DNA from: Mixta tenebrionis
GTDB lineage: Bacteria > Pseudomonadota > Gammaproteobacteria > Enterobacterales > Enterobacteriaceae
Assembly (NCBI RefSeq): GCF_006517625.1
Contig: NZ_VHQI01000001.1
Span: 68,180 to 132,179 of the forward strand
Length of the DNA: 64,000 bases
Direction: 5' to 3'
In this document: piece after piece, positions 47,954 through 57,670 of the stretch
Layout of the letters: each line of letters opens with the position of its first letter
Position numbering within the stretch: the stretch's first letter is position 1
The notes under the pieces: model-generated
What the model saw: only the letters and a program-made list of their open reading frames with translations
Told to the model about the DNA's origin: nothing
The model's database searches: none
Program-made: the position numbers and the translations under genes

Positions 47954-47980
47954 CTCAGGAGAGCGCGCTCTCCTGAGTTT
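47954..47980 (+). terminator. 24-base perfect palindrome between purR and punR
   Basis: CTCAGGAGAGCG (47954-47965) is followed directly by its reverse complement (47966-47977) and then TTT. It starts 9 bases past the purR stop and also encodes the last codons of punR. Probable purR terminator with a short U-tract. Confidence 0.55.
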
Positions 47981-48890
47981 CCTGCTCTTCCCGCAGCCAT
48001 TCCCGGTTCAGCGTCTCGCTGTCGCCCAGATAGTCCAGCAGCCAGCGCAGCGCTGGCGAACTGCTTTGCTCCGCCCAGCTGACGCAGCAGTGGCTGTGTG
48101 GAAAAGGAGCGGGCAGCGAAATCTCCTTTAGCTGGCCTGACGCCAGCAGCGGCGCGGCAAAATGTCCGGGCACCATGCCAACGCACAGGCCGGCGCGTAA
48201 ACAGTCGAAGGCGCTTTCCCAGTCGGGCACCACCAGCCGCCGTTGGTTGTCCAGCGTCCAGGTGGTGCGGCGCGGCAAGGCGCGCGAGGTATCCTCCAGC
48301 ACCAGCGAGGGCCAGGGACGAATATCCTCATCCTGCAGGCGGCCCGCTTTTTCCGCCAGCGGATGCGCGGCGCTGACCACGCAGCGCCAGTTCAGCGCGC
48401 CCATATCGCGAAAGGCAAAGCGTCCGCCAACCGGAACGGCCTGGGTCGCGCCGATCGCTACGTCTACCCTTCCATCCGCCAGCGCATCCCAGACGCCGTT
48501 AAAGACTTCCGTCGTAATAAGGAGTTCCATATCGGGAAAGTGTCGGTAAAAATCAAGCACCAGCTGACGGGTACGCTGCGGCTTAACAATGCGATCGACG
48601 GCGATACTCAGCTGCCCGCGCCAGCCGTTGGCCACCTGCTGGCACTGGCGGCGCGTGGCAAGCATTTTTTTGATAACAGCCCGTCCCTCGCGGATAAAAA
48701 GCTCGCCCGCCTCCGTTAATACTACCTCGCGGCGTCGCCGTTCAAACAGCGGCACCGCCAGCCAGGCCTCCAGCTGCCGTACCGTATAGCTGATGGCGGA
48801 AGGAACACGGTGCAGTTCATCGGCGGCGGCGGAAAAGCTACCGGTGCGCGCTACGGCGTCCACTACTTCAAGCGCATATTCTGACCACAT
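47955..48890 (-). CDS. punR: LysR-type regulator PunR (YdhB)
   Basis: LysR activator; in E. coli YdhB/PunR controls the divergent purine-nucleoside transporter gene punC. 311 residues. N-terminal winged HTH (about 5-60, SFSAAADELHRVPSAISYTVRQLE) and a C-terminal type-2 binding-protein effector domain (about 90-300). The N-terminal MWSEYALEVVDAVAR and C-terminal LLDYLGDSETLNREWLRE match E. coli. 110 bases separate it from divergent punC. Confidence 0.93.
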   Translation of the reverse strand: MWSEYALEVVDAVARTGSFSAAADELHRVPSAISYTVRQLEAWLAVPLFERRRREVVLTEAGELFIREGRAVIKKMLATRRQCQQVANGWRGQLSIAVDRIVKPQRTRQLVLDFYRHFPDMELLITTEVFNGVWDALADGRVDVAIGATQAVPVGGRFAFRDMGALNWRCVVSAAHPLAEKAGRLQDEDIRPWPSLVLEDTSRALPRRTTWTLDNQRRLVVPDWESAFDCLRAGLCVGMVPGHFAAPLLASGQLKEISLPAPFPHSHCCVSWAEQSSSPALRWLLDYLGDSETLNREWLREEQETQESALS

Positions 48891-49000
48891 ATTCTGCCTG
48901 CAAAAATTTTGATAGCACCCGGCAAATATTAGCGTTTCACATTAAAGAAAACATCCTTTAACCTCGCGCCGTCTGTTTACCTGCTAATGATGAGAAAGAA

Positions 49001-50200
49001 ATGTCTGGTTCAAAAGGATTTATGCTCTACCTGGCGCTGCTCAGCACGCTTGGCTTCCTGGCTACCGATATGTACCTGCCCGCCTTCAGCGCCATGCAGG
49101 CGAGTTTTAACACCTCGGCGGGCGCCATCAGCGCCAGCCTGACAGTATTTCTCGGCGGTTTTGCCTGCGCTCAGTTGATATGGGGGCCGCTTTCCGATCG
49201 CTTCGGACGCAAGCCGGTACTGCTGTTCGGCCTGGCGCTGTTCGCACTCGGCTGCGCGGGTATGCTGTGGGCCAGCAACACCTGGCAGATGCTGGCCCTG
49301 CGTTTTATCCAGGCGGTAGGCGTTTGCTCGGCGACGGTGAGCTGGCAGGCGCTGGTAGTCGACCGCTATCGCGGCGCCCAGGCCAACCGCGTTTTCGCTA
49401 CTATTATGCCGCTGGTGGCCCTGTCGCCGGCGCTGGCGCCGCTGTTGGGCGCGTGGGTGCTAAACCATTTTTCCTGGCGCATTATTTTTCTGGTGCTGCT
49501 GCTGATCACTCTGCCGCTGCTGTACGCTACCGCGATGCTGAAGAAAACGCCGCCCGCGCGCGCCGCGCAGCCGCGCGTCGGCTTTTTCCGGCTGCTGACC
49601 TCCCGTGTCTTTAGCGGCAACGTACTGATTTACGCCGCCTGCTCCTCCAGTTTTTTCGCCTGGCTAACCGGCTCGCCGTTTATCCTGCACGATCTGGGGC
49701 TGAGCCCGGCCGATATCGGGCTGAGCTATATCCCGCAGACTATCGCCTTTCTGACCGGCGGATTTGGCTGTCGCGCTGCCCTGCAACGACGCAGCGGCAA
49801 AATCCTGCTGCCTTTCCTGCTGGGCTTTTTTGCCGTCAGCGTTATCGCGCTGTTTATGGTGGCGATAAGCGGACATGTCACGCTGTGGGGGCTGCTGGCG
49901 CCGTTCTGCGGCATGGCGCTGGCTAACGGCGCCATCTATCCCATCGTGGTGGCGAATGCGCTGCTGCCTTTCCCGCACGATACGGGTAAAGCCGCGGCGC
50001 TGCAAAACTGCCTGCAGCTGGGCCTCTGTTTTTTCGCCAGCCTGGCGGTCTCCGGCTGGCTTAGCCAGCCGCTGCTGACTACCTGCTCGGTAATGCTGTT
50101 TACCGTGCTGCTTGCCGTGCTGGGCTATATTTTGCAATTGACTCAGGGTAACGGCGCAGTCGAAGCGGCCGGCACCACGCCAGCCCATCGGAATAAATAA
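49001..50200 (+). CDS. punC: MFS transporter PunC (YdhC)
   Basis: Inner-membrane major-facilitator exporter/importer of the Bcr/CflA (DHA1) type; in E. coli it has been linked to purine-nucleoside (adenosine) uptake under PunR control. 399 residues, twelve membrane segments. [18 protein letters not shown] between helices 2 and 3 is the MFS motif [24 protein letters not shown] is conserved in this group. Its position between punR and cfa is that of E. coli ydhC. Confidence 0.92.
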   Translation: MSGSKGFMLYLALLSTLGFLATDMYLPAFSAMQASFNTSAGAISASLTVFLGGFACAQLIWGPLSDRFGRKPVLLFGLALFALGCAGMLWASNTWQMLALRFIQAVGVCSATVSWQALVVDRYRGAQANRVFATIMPLVALSPALAPLLGAWVLNHFSWRIIFLVLLLITLPLLYATAMLKKTPPARAAQPRVGFFRLLTSRVFSGNVLIYAACSSSFFAWLTGSPFILHDLGLSPADIGLSYIPQTIAFLTGGFGCRAALQRRSGKILLPFLLGFFAVSVIALFMVAISGHVTLWGLLAPFCGMALANGAIYPIVVANALLPFPHDTGKAAALQNCLQLGLCFFASLAVSGWLSQPLLTTCSVMLFTVLLAVLGYILQLTQGNGAVEAAGTTPAHRNK

Positions 50201-50221
50201 GTTTCTGTCCGCAGCTATTAG

Positions 50222-50233
50222 TTAGCTTGCTAA
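50222..50233. promoter_or_regulatory. consensus SlyA-type site upstream of cfa
   Basis: TTAGCTTGCTAA is the exact reverse complement of the SlyA consensus TTAGCAAGCTAA. It lies 22 bases past punC and 255 bases before cfa. Binding has to be shown; the 12-base match is perfect. Confidence 0.5.
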
Positions 50234-50488
50234 TTGTTAGCCGTTGTATATTCCCTGACGGGAGCATATACTCGCTGTCAGGCCTTGATCTATAATGGCT
50301 AATGCGCTTTTTTCCGGGCGACCAACCGCGGTTTTATTGCCGTTGATCGCGCCGGTTATTCATTCAGTTTCAATCCTCTGTATTACGTCGGATATCTGAC
50401 ACCGGTTTTTCCGTGAGATTTCTCACAACCCTGCAGAAATTGACTATTCTGTTTCTCAGGTTCGTATCACACAGGTGATGGAGAAGCT

Positions 50489-51637
50489 ATGAGTTCATCG
50501 TGCATAGAAGAAGTGAACCTGGAGGAAAACCATTGGTATCGTATCGCCCATGAAATGCTGGAAAGGGCCGATATCGATATCAACGGCAAGCGCCCCTGGG
50601 ATATTCAGGTAAAAAACCCTGATTTTTTTAAACGCGTGTTACAGGAAGGCTCCCTCGGCCTGGGCGAGAGCTATATGGATGGCTGGTGGGAATGCGAACG
50701 GCTCGATATGTTTTTCCATCGCGTGCTGAAAAATAAGCTGGATCAGCAGCTTCCTCACCATATCAAAGATACCCTGCGCATCGCCGCGGCCCGCCTGACC
50801 AATTTACAGTCCAAAAAGCGCGCGTGGATGGTCGGCAAGGAGCATTACGATCTGGGCAACGATCTTTTTTCGCTTATGCTTGATCCCTTTATGCAATACT
50901 CCTGCGGCTACTGGAAAGAAGCTAAAACGCTGGAAGAGGCGCAACAGGCTAAGCTAAAAATGATTTGCGAGAAGCTGCAACTTAAACCGGGTATGCGCCT
51001 GCTCGATATCGGCTGCGGCTGGGGCGGGCTGGCAGAATTCGCCGCGCGTCACTATGGCGCCTCCGTCCATGGCGTGACCATCTCCGCTGAACAGCAGAAG
51101 CTGGCGCAGCAGCGTTGTACGGGCCTGGACGTGACCATCCTGCTGCAGGATTACCGCGATTTAAACGATCAGTATGACCGCATCGTTTCTGTCGGCATGT
51201 TTGAACACGTCGGCCCTAAAAATTACCCCACCTACTTCGAAGTTGCCGACCGAAACCTTAAGCCTGACGGGCTGTTCCTGCTGCATACTATCGGCGCGAT
51301 CAAAACCGATATGAATGTCGATCCCTGGATCGATAAATATATTTTCCCCAACGGCTGTCTGCCTTCAGTACGCCATATCGCTCAGGCCAGCGAACCCCAT
51401 TTCATTATGGAAGACTGGCATAATTTCGGGGCTGATTATGATACGACGCTGATGGCGTGGTATGAGCGCTTTTTACAGGCCTGGCCGCAGCTGGAGGAAA
51501 AATATGGCGAGCGCTTTAAGCGCATGTTCTCCTACTATCTGAACGCCTGCGCCGGCGCCTTCCGCGCACGCGATATTCAGCTCTGGCAGGTAGTTTTCAG
51601 CCGCGGCGTGGAAGGCGGCCTGCGCGTACCGCATTAA
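50489..51637 (+). CDS. cfa: cyclopropane-fatty-acyl-phospholipid synthase
   Basis: Membrane-associated enzyme that adds a methylene from S-adenosylmethionine to unsaturated phospholipid chains, hardening membranes in stationary phase and acid. 382 residues as in E. coli. SAM motif LLDIGCGWGGLAEFAARHYG (about 172-191); GMFEHVGPKNYPTYF and the C-terminal YYLNACAGAFRARDIQLWQ are conserved. GGAG precedes the ATG. A short inverted repeat GTGAGA-TT-TCTCAC (50413-50426) lies in the promoter region. Confidence 0.97.
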   Translation: MSSSCIEEVNLEENHWYRIAHEMLERADIDINGKRPWDIQVKNPDFFKRVLQEGSLGLGESYMDGWWECERLDMFFHRVLKNKLDQQLPHHIKDTLRIAAARLTNLQSKKRAWMVGKEHYDLGNDLFSLMLDPFMQYSCGYWKEAKTLEEAQQAKLKMICEKLQLKPGMRLLDIGCGWGGLAEFAARHYGASVHGVTISAEQQKLAQQRCTGLDVTILLQDYRDLNDQYDRIVSVGMFEHVGPKNYPTYFEVADRNLKPDGLFLLHTIGAIKTDMNVDPWIDKYIFPNGCLPSVRHIAQASEPHFIMEDWHNFGADYDTTLMAWYERFLQAWPQLEEKYGERFKRMFSYYLNACAGAFRARDIQLWQVVFSRGVEGGLRVPH

Positions 51638-51660
51638 TCGGCTTTTGTAGCGTAATTTAA

Positions 51661-51688
51661 AAACAGGCAGCCGGGGCGCCTGTTTTTT
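51661..51688. terminator. bidirectional terminator between cfa and ribE
   Basis: AAACAGGC/GCCTGTTT stem (8 bp, 9-base loop), T-run on the right for cfa and A-run on the left for ribE. Confidence 0.85.
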
Positions 51689-51696
51689 TATGGCTG

Positions 51697-52350
51697 TTAC
51701 CGGTCGCTTTCTATCGCGGCCATGCTCGCCGCCAGCGCCGCTTCCCGCTGCGCCAGCACGCGCTCTACCGTATCCACTACCGCCTGCGTATGCGGATCGA
51801 TTTCAATATTAATCCGCTGCCCCAGCTTCTTCACGCCCAGCGTAGTGCGCACCAGGGTTTCGGGAATCAGGTGGACGCAGAATTTAGTTTTAGTGACGTC
51901 GCCAACGGTAAGGCTGATGCCGTCGATACCGATAAAACCTTTATGCAGGATATATTTCATCAGCGCGCTGTCCTGCGGTTTAAACCAGATTTCACGGTTA
52001 TTTTCCGCATTGATAATTTTGCAGACTTCCGCCGTGGTCATAATATGACCGGACATCAGGTGCCCGCCGATCTCATCGCCGAATTTTGCGGCGCGTTCGA
52101 CATTAACCACATCGCCCGGCCGTAGTTCGCCAAGGTTAGTAATACGCAGCGTCTCTTTCATCAGATCGAAACTGATCCGATCGCCGTCGATCCGGGTAAC
52201 CGTCAGGCAGCAGCCGTTATGCGCTACCGACGCCCCGGTCTCCAGACCGGACAGCAGCTCCGGCGGCATTTTAATCGTGTGGGTGCGAAAGTTGGTTTTC
52301 TCTTCAATGGCCACCACTTCTGCGGTGCCCTGTACAATTCCGGTAAACAT
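51697..52350 (-). CDS. ribE: riboflavin synthase alpha chain
   Basis: Trimeric enzyme joining two lumazine molecules into riboflavin, the final step of vitamin B2 synthesis (called ribC in older E. coli maps). 217 residues: two lumazine-binding repeats, the first beginning [12 protein letters not shown] with HNGCCLTV, the second about residues 100-200 with [18 protein letters not shown] tail of about 20 residues is Ala/Glu-rich. No FMN riboswitch is seen upstream, which is usual for this gene in enterobacteria. Divergent from mdtK. Confidence 0.96.
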   Translation of the reverse strand: MFTGIVQGTAEVVAIEEKTNFRTHTIKMPPELLSGLETGASVAHNGCCLTVTRIDGDRISFDLMKETLRITNLGELRPGDVVNVERAAKFGDEIGGHLMSGHIMTTAEVCKIINAENNREIWFKPQDSALMKYILHKGFIGIDGISLTVGDVTKTKFCVHLIPETLVRTTLGVKKLGQRINIEIDPHTQAVVDTVERVLAQREAALAASMAAIESDR

Positions 52351-52571
52351 AGCTTAGCCTCAGTCTGTTTTTGCTGATATTACCATACTCTCCGCCGCTG
52401 ACGAGGCGGGTAAAAGCGCGAACAACCTCCGGAGCGGTGAATAAAATGCGGTTTCCTTACCAACGGGTTGCCGCTATGATCCTCTGCTGTCCGCCCGTGG
52501 ATTCATCTGTTCTTTACGATCTTGCCCCTCGGGCGAATAATTCTTTCCTATAAACATAAAAAGGTGTTTAC

Positions 52572-53945
52572 GTGCAGAAGTACCTGACAGAAGCGCGTCA
52601 ATTATTAGCGCTGGCCATTCCCGTTATCCTGGCGCAGGTGGCGCAAACGGCCATGGGCTTTGTTGATACTATTATGGCCGGCGCCGTTAGCGCCACGGAT
52701 ATGGCCGCCGTAGCGGTGGGTACTTCTGTCTGGCTGCCCGCCATTCTCTTCGGGCACGGCCTGATCCTGGCCCTGACGCCGGTTGTCGCCCAGCTTAACG
52801 GCTCCGGACAGCGCGGCCGCATTGCGCATCAGGTGCGTCAGGCCTACTGGCTTGCCGGGCTGGTAGCGGTGCTGATTATGGTGGTGCTGTGGAATGCCGG
52901 TTATATGATTCGCGCAATGCACAATATCGATCCGGCGCTGACCGACAAAGCGGTAGGCTATCTGCGCGCGCTGCTGTGGGGTGCTCCCGGCTACCTCTTT
53001 TTCCAGGTGGCGCGCAACCAGTGCGAAGGGCTGTCAAAAACCAAGCCCGGTATGGTAATGGGCTTTATCGGCCTGCTGGTTAACATTCCGGTTAACTATA
53101 TTTTTATCTATGGTCACTTTGGCGCTCCGGCGCTGGGCGGCGTCGGCTGCGGCGTAGCGACGGCATCCGTCTACTGGGTTATTTTTATCGTGATGCGTCT
53201 GTGGATTAAGCGGGCGCGCTCAATGCGCGACATTACCCTGCCCGGCTACTTCAGCGCGCCAGACTGGAGGGTGCTGAAGCGGCTGATGCTGCTGGGCCTG
53301 CCGGTTGCGCTGGCGCTGTTCTTTGAAGTTACGCTGTTCGCCGTGGTGGCGCTGCTGGTCTCGCCGCTGGGCATCGTTAACGTCGCCGGCCACCAAATCG
53401 CGCTTAATTTCAGTTCCCTGATGTTCGTCCTGCCGCTGTCGCTCGGCGTCGCCACCACTATCCGGGTCGGCTTTCGTCTGGGCCAGGGCTCCGTCGAAGC
53501 AGCGAAAATCGCCGCCTGGACCGGCCAGGGCGTAGGCATCATGATGGCCGCCTGTACCGCGCTGTTTACCGTCGCCTTCCGCGAGCAGATCGCCCTGCTG
53601 TATAACGATAATCCGCAGGTGGTGGCGCTGGCGGCTCAGCTGATGCTGCTGGCGGCGATTTACCAGTTTTCCGACTCGGTCCAGGTTATCGGCAGCGGCA
53701 TTCTGCGCGGCTATAAGGATACCCGCTCAATCTTTTTTATTACGCTGGTCGCCTACTGGGTCATTGGCCTGCCGAGCGGCTATCTGCTGGCGTTAACTGA
53801 CTGGCTGGTGCCGGCGATGGGACCGGCGGGATTCTGGTGCGGCTTTATTCTGGGGCTGACCTCTGCGGCGATCATGATGATCTGGCGCATCCGCCGGCTG
53901 CAAAAATTACCGCCGGAAAGGATCCTTAAACACGCGGCACGCTAA
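52572..53945 (+). CDS. mdtK: multidrug efflux protein MdtK (NorM), MATE family
   Basis: Cation-coupled inner-membrane exporter of fluoroquinolones, ethidium and other cationic drugs. 457 residues, identical in length to E. coli MdtK, twelve membrane segments in two halves. Conserved: [20 protein letters not shown] in helix 1 and [20 protein letters not shown] in helix 8. The start codon is GTG with AAAAAGG 9 bases upstream. It lies between ribE and the tRNA-Val pair, as in E. coli. Confidence 0.96.
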   Translation: MQKYLTEARQLLALAIPVILAQVAQTAMGFVDTIMAGAVSATDMAAVAVGTSVWLPAILFGHGLILALTPVVAQLNGSGQRGRIAHQVRQAYWLAGLVAVLIMVVLWNAGYMIRAMHNIDPALTDKAVGYLRALLWGAPGYLFFQVARNQCEGLSKTKPGMVMGFIGLLVNIPVNYIFIYGHFGAPALGGVGCGVATASVYWVIFIVMRLWIKRARSMRDITLPGYFSAPDWRVLKRLMLLGLPVALALFFEVTLFAVVALLVSPLGIVNVAGHQIALNFSSLMFVLPLSLGVATTIRVGFRLGQGSVEAAKIAAWTGQGVGIMMAACTALFTVAFREQIALLYNDNPQVVALAAQLMLLAAIYQFSDSVQVIGSGILRGYKDTRSIFFITLVAYWVIGLPSGYLLALTDWLVPAMGPAGFWCGFILGLTSAAIMMIWRIRRLQKLPPERILKHAAR

Positions 53946-53953
53946 GGTAAAGG

Positions 53954-53979
53954 CCCGCCGCGCTTAAAAAAACGGCGGG
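53954..53979 (+). terminator. possible mdtK terminator hairpin
   Basis: CCCGCCG/CGGCGGG stem with a 12-base A-rich loop, 8 bases past mdtK; no U-tract follows. Confidence 0.35.
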
Positions 53980-54024
53980 TCGTGCAGTTGTTGGGCAGTC
54001 GCGCAGAAAATTACATGTTTCTAC

Positions 54025-54053
54025 TTGCCAGCGCTAATCTGTGCCGTTAATAT
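54025..54053 (+). promoter_or_regulatory. promoter of the tRNA-Val operon
   Basis: TTGCCA (54025-54030), 17-base spacer, TAATAT (54048-54053), then a C-rich discriminator (CGTCCCC) typical of stringently controlled stable-RNA promoters. Transcription should start near 54060, about 24 bases before the first tRNA. Confidence 0.7.
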
Positions 54054-54083
54054 TCGTCCCCGTTGTCAGCCAAGACGGCAGAT

Positions 54084-54160
54084 GCGTTCTTAGCTCAGTT
54101 GGTTAGAGCACCACCTTGACATGGTGGGGGTCGATGGTTCGAGTCCATTAGAACGCACCA
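54084..54160 (+). tRNA. valV: tRNA-Val (GAC), first copy
   Basis: 77 bases. Acceptor stem GCGTTCT/AGAACGC, D-arm GCTC/GAGC, anticodon stem CCACC/GGTGG with loop TTGACAT (anticodon GAC), T-loop TTCGAGT, and encoded CCA. Two tRNA-Val(GAC) genes between mdtK and pykF match valV-valW of E. coli. Confidence 0.97.
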
Positions 54161-54164
54161 AATT

Positions 54165-54241
54165 GCGTCCGTAGCTCAGTTGGTTAGAGCACCACCTTGA
54201 CATGGTGGGGGTCGGTGGTTCGAGTCCACTCGGACGCACCA
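54165..54241 (+). tRNA. valW: tRNA-Val (GAC), second copy
   Basis: 77 bases starting 4 bases after the first copy. Acceptor stem GCGTCCG/CGGACGC; anticodon loop TTGACAT (GAC); T-loop TTCGAGT; encoded CCA. Differs from the first copy mainly by compensated changes in the acceptor and T stems. Confidence 0.97.
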
Positions 54242-54265
54242 GATTTACTGTTAATCTGGCCTTTT
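54239..54265 (+). terminator. terminator of the tRNA-Val operon
   Basis: CCAGATT/AATCTGG stem (7 bp, 7-base loop) followed by CCTTTTC. The stem begins within the encoded CCA end of the second tRNA. Confidence 0.7.
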
Positions 54266-54486
54266 CAATAGCTTTTCCCGCATTATATCATTCTGTTATT
54301 TTCCTTTAGTCCGTTTGCCCGCGCCGATGCCGGCAGCAATATCGTCTTTTTCGCTATTTGCGTCGCAGCGCCTGCTCAGGCCGATCGTCAGGAAAAACCT
54401 GTTGCCCCGTCAGGCTGGCCCGCTTATTGTAAAAATCTTTTATCGTTCCTGTACGCGGCCCGCTGCCGCCATAAAAAGGATTTTCT

Positions 54487-55005
54487 ATGGGCGTACCGCA
54501 AACCAAAGCCGAGCTGTTGGCGGCGATAGAGAAAAATTTTACGCAGCTGATCGGCTATCTGCAGGCCATTCCTCCTGCGCTGGCTGCCGCCAGGGGCATG
54601 GAGGGCCATGCGCGCGGCACGACGATAAGCGTCAGCGATCTGGTCTCTTACCTGCTGGGCTGGAATGCGCTGGTGGTCAAATGGATTACGCGCGACGCTC
54701 AGGGGCTGACGGTTGATTACCCGGAAAGCGGTTATAAATGGAATCAGCTTGGGCTGCTTGCCGGGAAATTTTACGCCGACTATGGCGCACTGAGCTACCC
54801 GCAGCAAATAAAGCAGCTGCGGCAGGTAAAAGATGAGATCGTCGGGCTTATCGATCGACGCACCGATGAGGAGCTATACGGAAAATGTTGGTATGGTAAA
54901 TGGAGTATGGGAAGAATGATTTCTTTTAATACTTCATCGCCCTATGCTAATGCCTGCGGCAGATTAAGAAAATGGGCGAAAGAAAATAACGTTAAGTTAA
55001 AGTAA
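54487..55005 (+). CDS. ClbS/DfsB family four-helix bundle protein (DUF1706)
   Basis: 172 residues, closely resembling ClbS, the colibactin self-protection protein that opens the cyclopropane warhead, over its whole length. Shared segments: start VPQTKAELL, GHARGTTISVSDLVSYLLGW, YKWNQLGLLAGKFY, DEELYGKCWYGKW and FNTSSPYANACGRLRK. No colibactin genes are in the window. DfsB-type homologues without the toxin cluster are known and their substrates are mostly unknown. AAAAAGGA precedes the ATG. It stands alone, downstream of the tRNA pair, a frequent site of gene acquisition. Confidence 0.85.
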   Translation: MGVPQTKAELLAAIEKNFTQLIGYLQAIPPALAAARGMEGHARGTTISVSDLVSYLLGWNALVVKWITRDAQGLTVDYPESGYKWNQLGLLAGKFYADYGALSYPQQIKQLRQVKDEIVGLIDRRTDEELYGKCWYGKWSMGRMISFNTSSPYANACGRLRKWAKENNVKLK

Positions 55006-55358
55006 TTTCCCTTATATTATAGGACCTTTCTCACTCCCGGCGGCAACGAAGATCGCCAAAAAAGAACGCCGCGCTATTTATAGTTGCCCGCTGCGCCATT
55101 TTAATTGTCCTTTGCCAGCGCTACGCATTTATTGTTTCTTTACCTGCGGTAAATTTTTGGCTACCGGCAGCATAGCCGGCCCTGACGCCGCGCCAGATTT
55201 TATCGCCGCTGCTTTTTGCGGGTGAAAAAATCAGCGGTCGCGGCTAATAAGAAAGAGGTAGCGGCTTGACAGAGCTGCAGGTTGCCGCTGCAAGCAAAAC
55301 CACGTTGCCGCAACATCACTTTCCTTGATCTCACCCCGGCTGATAAAGCGCTTTTCGA

Positions 55359-55387
55359 TTGGTTTTCGAATACTTAGCGTCTATACT
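55359..55387 (+). promoter_or_regulatory. pykF promoter
   Basis: TTGGTT (55359-55364), 17-base spacer, TATACT (55382-55387). Transcription should begin near 55394. Confidence 0.75.
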
Positions 55388-55404
55388 AGGCCCGGTGTTC
55401 CACT

Positions 55405-55416
55405 TGAATGGTTTCA
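55405..55416. promoter_or_regulatory. Cra (FruR) operator at pykF
   Basis: TGAATGGTTTCA fits the Cra pattern TGAA-N4-TTCA. It starts just downstream of the predicted transcription start, the position from which Cra represses pykF in E. coli when fructose 1-phosphate is low. Confidence 0.75.
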
Positions 55417-55633
55417 GCTCATTGACGTGCCCTTACCTCCATCAAAAACAGGTTGCGCAACCGGCCTCCATGGCTCATGGAACATCATCGCACAACTTCC
55501 TCTGCACGCTTTATATCTGTCACCTATTCTTAGTTTGTATTGTAGTCCGCTCACAGAGCATGAATATTGCTTCGATGCGCCAGGCATCGACCTCAAACCT
55601 CTATCATCCATCACAACTTACAGATAACTTGTC

Positions 55634-57046
55634 ATGAAAAAGACCAAGATCGTTTGTACCATCGGACCGAAAACTGAATCTGAAGAGATGCTGACTAACC
55701 TGCTGGAAGCAGGCATGAACGTTATGCGTCTTAATTTTTCTCATGGTGATTACGAAGAACATGGTCGTCGTATCGCCAACATTCGCGCGGTTATGGAGAA
55801 AACCGGCCGTCAGGCTGCGATCCTGCTGGATACTAAAGGTCCGGAAATCCGCACCATGAAGCTGGAAGGCGGTAACGACGTATCGCTGAAAGCGGGCCAG
55901 ACCTTTACCTTCACCACCGATCAGTCCGTGATTGGCAACAACGAACGTGTGGCAGTGACCTACGCCGGCTTTGCAGCCGACCTGAAAATCGGCAATACCG
56001 TGCTGGTTGATGATGGTCTGATCGGTATGGAAGTGACTGAAGTCACTGAAAATACAGTGGTTTGTAAAGTGCTGAACAACGGCGACCTGGGCGAAAACAA
56101 AGGCGTTAACCTGCCGGGCGTTTCCATTCAGCTGCCGGCGCTGGCGGAAAAAGATAAGCATGACCTGGTATTCGGTTGCGAACAGGGCGTGGACTTCGTT
56201 GCCGCTTCCTTTATTCGTAAACGTTCCGACGTGCTGGAAATCCGTGAGCATCTGAAAAAACACGGCGGCGAGCATATCCAGATCATCTCCAAGATTGAAA
56301 ACCAGGAAGGCCTCAACAACTTTGATGAAATCCTCGACGCTTCCGACGGCATCATGGTAGCGCGCGGCGACCTCGGCGTAGAGATCCCGGTAGAAGAAGT
56401 GATTTTCGCGCAGAAGATGATGATCAAAAAATGTAATAAAGCACGTAAGGTTGTGATTACCGCGACTCAAATGCTGGATTCGATGATCAAAAACCCGCGC
56501 CCGACCCGTGCGGAAGCTGGCGACGTTGCCAACGCCATCCTGGACGGCACCGATGCGGTAATGCTCTCCGGCGAAAGCGCCAAAGGCAAATATCCGCTGG
56601 AATCCGTCAGCATTATGGCTACCATCTGTGAACGTACCGATCGCGTAATGAAATCACGCATCGATACGCTGAACGACAGCCGTAAGCTGCGCATCACCGA
56701 AGCGGTCTGCCGCGGCGCGGTAGAAACGGCGGAAAAACTGGAAGCGCCGGTTATCGTGGTAGCGACCGAAGGCGGCAAGTCCGCGAAATCGGTACGTAAA
56801 TATTTCCCGGACGCCACCATCCTGGCGCTGACCACCAATCCGATCACCGCGCGTCAGCTGCTGTTAAGCAAGGGCATTGAAGCGCGCGTTGTTAATGAAA
56901 TCGCCTCTACCGACGATTTCTACCGCATTGGTAAAGCGCTGGCGCTGGAAAGCGGCTACGCTCAGAAAGGCGACGTGGTGGTAATGGTTTCCGGTGCGCT
57001 GGTCCCGAGCGGCACCACCAATACCGCTTCCGTACACGTACTGTAA
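55634..57046 (+). CDS. pykF: pyruvate kinase I
   Basis: Fructose-1,6-bisphosphate-activated pyruvate kinase, making ATP and pyruvate from phosphoenolpyruvate. 470 residues as in E. coli PykF. N-terminal [30 protein letters not shown], the [15 protein letters not shown] active-site Lys/Glu segment, and [12 protein letters not shown] are intact. The B domain spans about 70-165; the C-terminal regulatory domain starts near 345. Codon use looks optimised for high expression. The ribosome site is weak. Confidence 0.97.
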   Translation: MKKTKIVCTIGPKTESEEMLTNLLEAGMNVMRLNFSHGDYEEHGRRIANIRAVMEKTGRQAAILLDTKGPEIRTMKLEGGNDVSLKAGQTFTFTTDQSVIGNNERVAVTYAGFAADLKIGNTVLVDDGLIGMEVTEVTENTVVCKVLNNGDLGENKGVNLPGVSIQLPALAEKDKHDLVFGCEQGVDFVAASFIRKRSDVLEIREHLKKHGGEHIQIISKIENQEGLNNFDEILDASDGIMVARGDLGVEIPVEEVIFAQKMMIKKCNKARKVVITATQMLDSMIKNPRPTRAEAGDVANAILDGTDAVMLSGESAKGKYPLESVSIMATICERTDRVMKSRIDTLNDSRKLRITEAVCRGAVETAEKLEAPVIVVATEGGKSAKSVRKYFPDATILALTTNPITARQLLLSKGIEARVVNEIASTDDFYRIGKALALESGYAQKGDVVVMVSGALVPSGTTNTASVHVL

Positions 57047-57063
57047 ATAATTACAGCCCGATT

Positions 57064-57091
57064 AAAAAGCGCCTTGATGGCGCTTTTTTTT
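57064..57091 (+). terminator. intrinsic terminator after pykF
   Basis: AGCGCC/GGCGCT core stem, extended by A/T pairs, 5-base loop, then an 8-base T-run. Confidence 0.85.
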
Positions 57092-57271
57092 ATTCTGCGG
57101 TAATCGTTATTCCCAAAAATTCCAATTGATAATAACGATAAAATCTGCATATCAGTAAAGATAAAATCAATTAAATCTGCCTGTTTTCATTTGTTTTTTT
57201 ATAGCCGTCGCCATAACAGATGTTTCTTTGAGCGAACGAGCAAAATTAAGCATGTTCTCATCAAAAAATTA

Positions 57272-57300
57272 TTCTCATACCAAAAAACTTTGTGTAATAC
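57272..57300 (+). promoter_or_regulatory. lpp promoter
   Basis: TTCTCA (57272-57277), 17-base spacer, TAATAC (57295-57300). From the -10 through the leader (GCTACATGGAG, then GAGGGTAT before the ATG) the sequence is almost the E. coli lpp promoter, so the start should be near 57308. Confidence 0.85.
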
Positions 57301-57342
57301 TTGTAACGCTACATGGAGATTAACTCAATCTAGAGGGTATAA

Positions 57343-57582
<240 letters not shown>

Positions 57583-57596
57583 GAGTTCTGGTGACA

Positions 57597-57627
57597 GAAA
57601 ATGGCGTCCGCTGGACGCCATTTTTTT
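57597..57627 (+). terminator. intrinsic terminator after lpp
   Basis: ATGGCGTCC/GGACGCCAT stem (9 bp, GCT loop) followed by a T-run of seven. Confidence 0.88.
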
Positions 57628-57670
57628 ATCTCTTTTAGCCTCCCTGCCCTGTAACCGCCTGAACCTCCCG

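Larger units (their letters stand above)
55006..55633. promoter_or_regulatory. pykF upstream region and leader
   Basis: 628 bases without a supported gene. The first 300 look featureless. The right half holds the pykF promoter (55359-55387), a Cra site (55405-55416) and an untranslated leader of about 240 bases. Frames at 55325-55627 and 55359-55637 begin upstream of or inside the promoter and have no known relatives; I regard them as chance. Confidence 0.6.

Noticed and set aside
54315..54716. 133-codon plus-strand frame overlapping the ClbS-like gene
   Set aside because: Different frame from the ClbS match, no family, and begins in the non-coding gap.
55325..55637. Two overlapping plus-strand frames upstream of pykF
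   Set aside because: They start upstream of or inside the -35/-10 region of the pykF promoter and cover the Cra site and leader; no good ribosome site.
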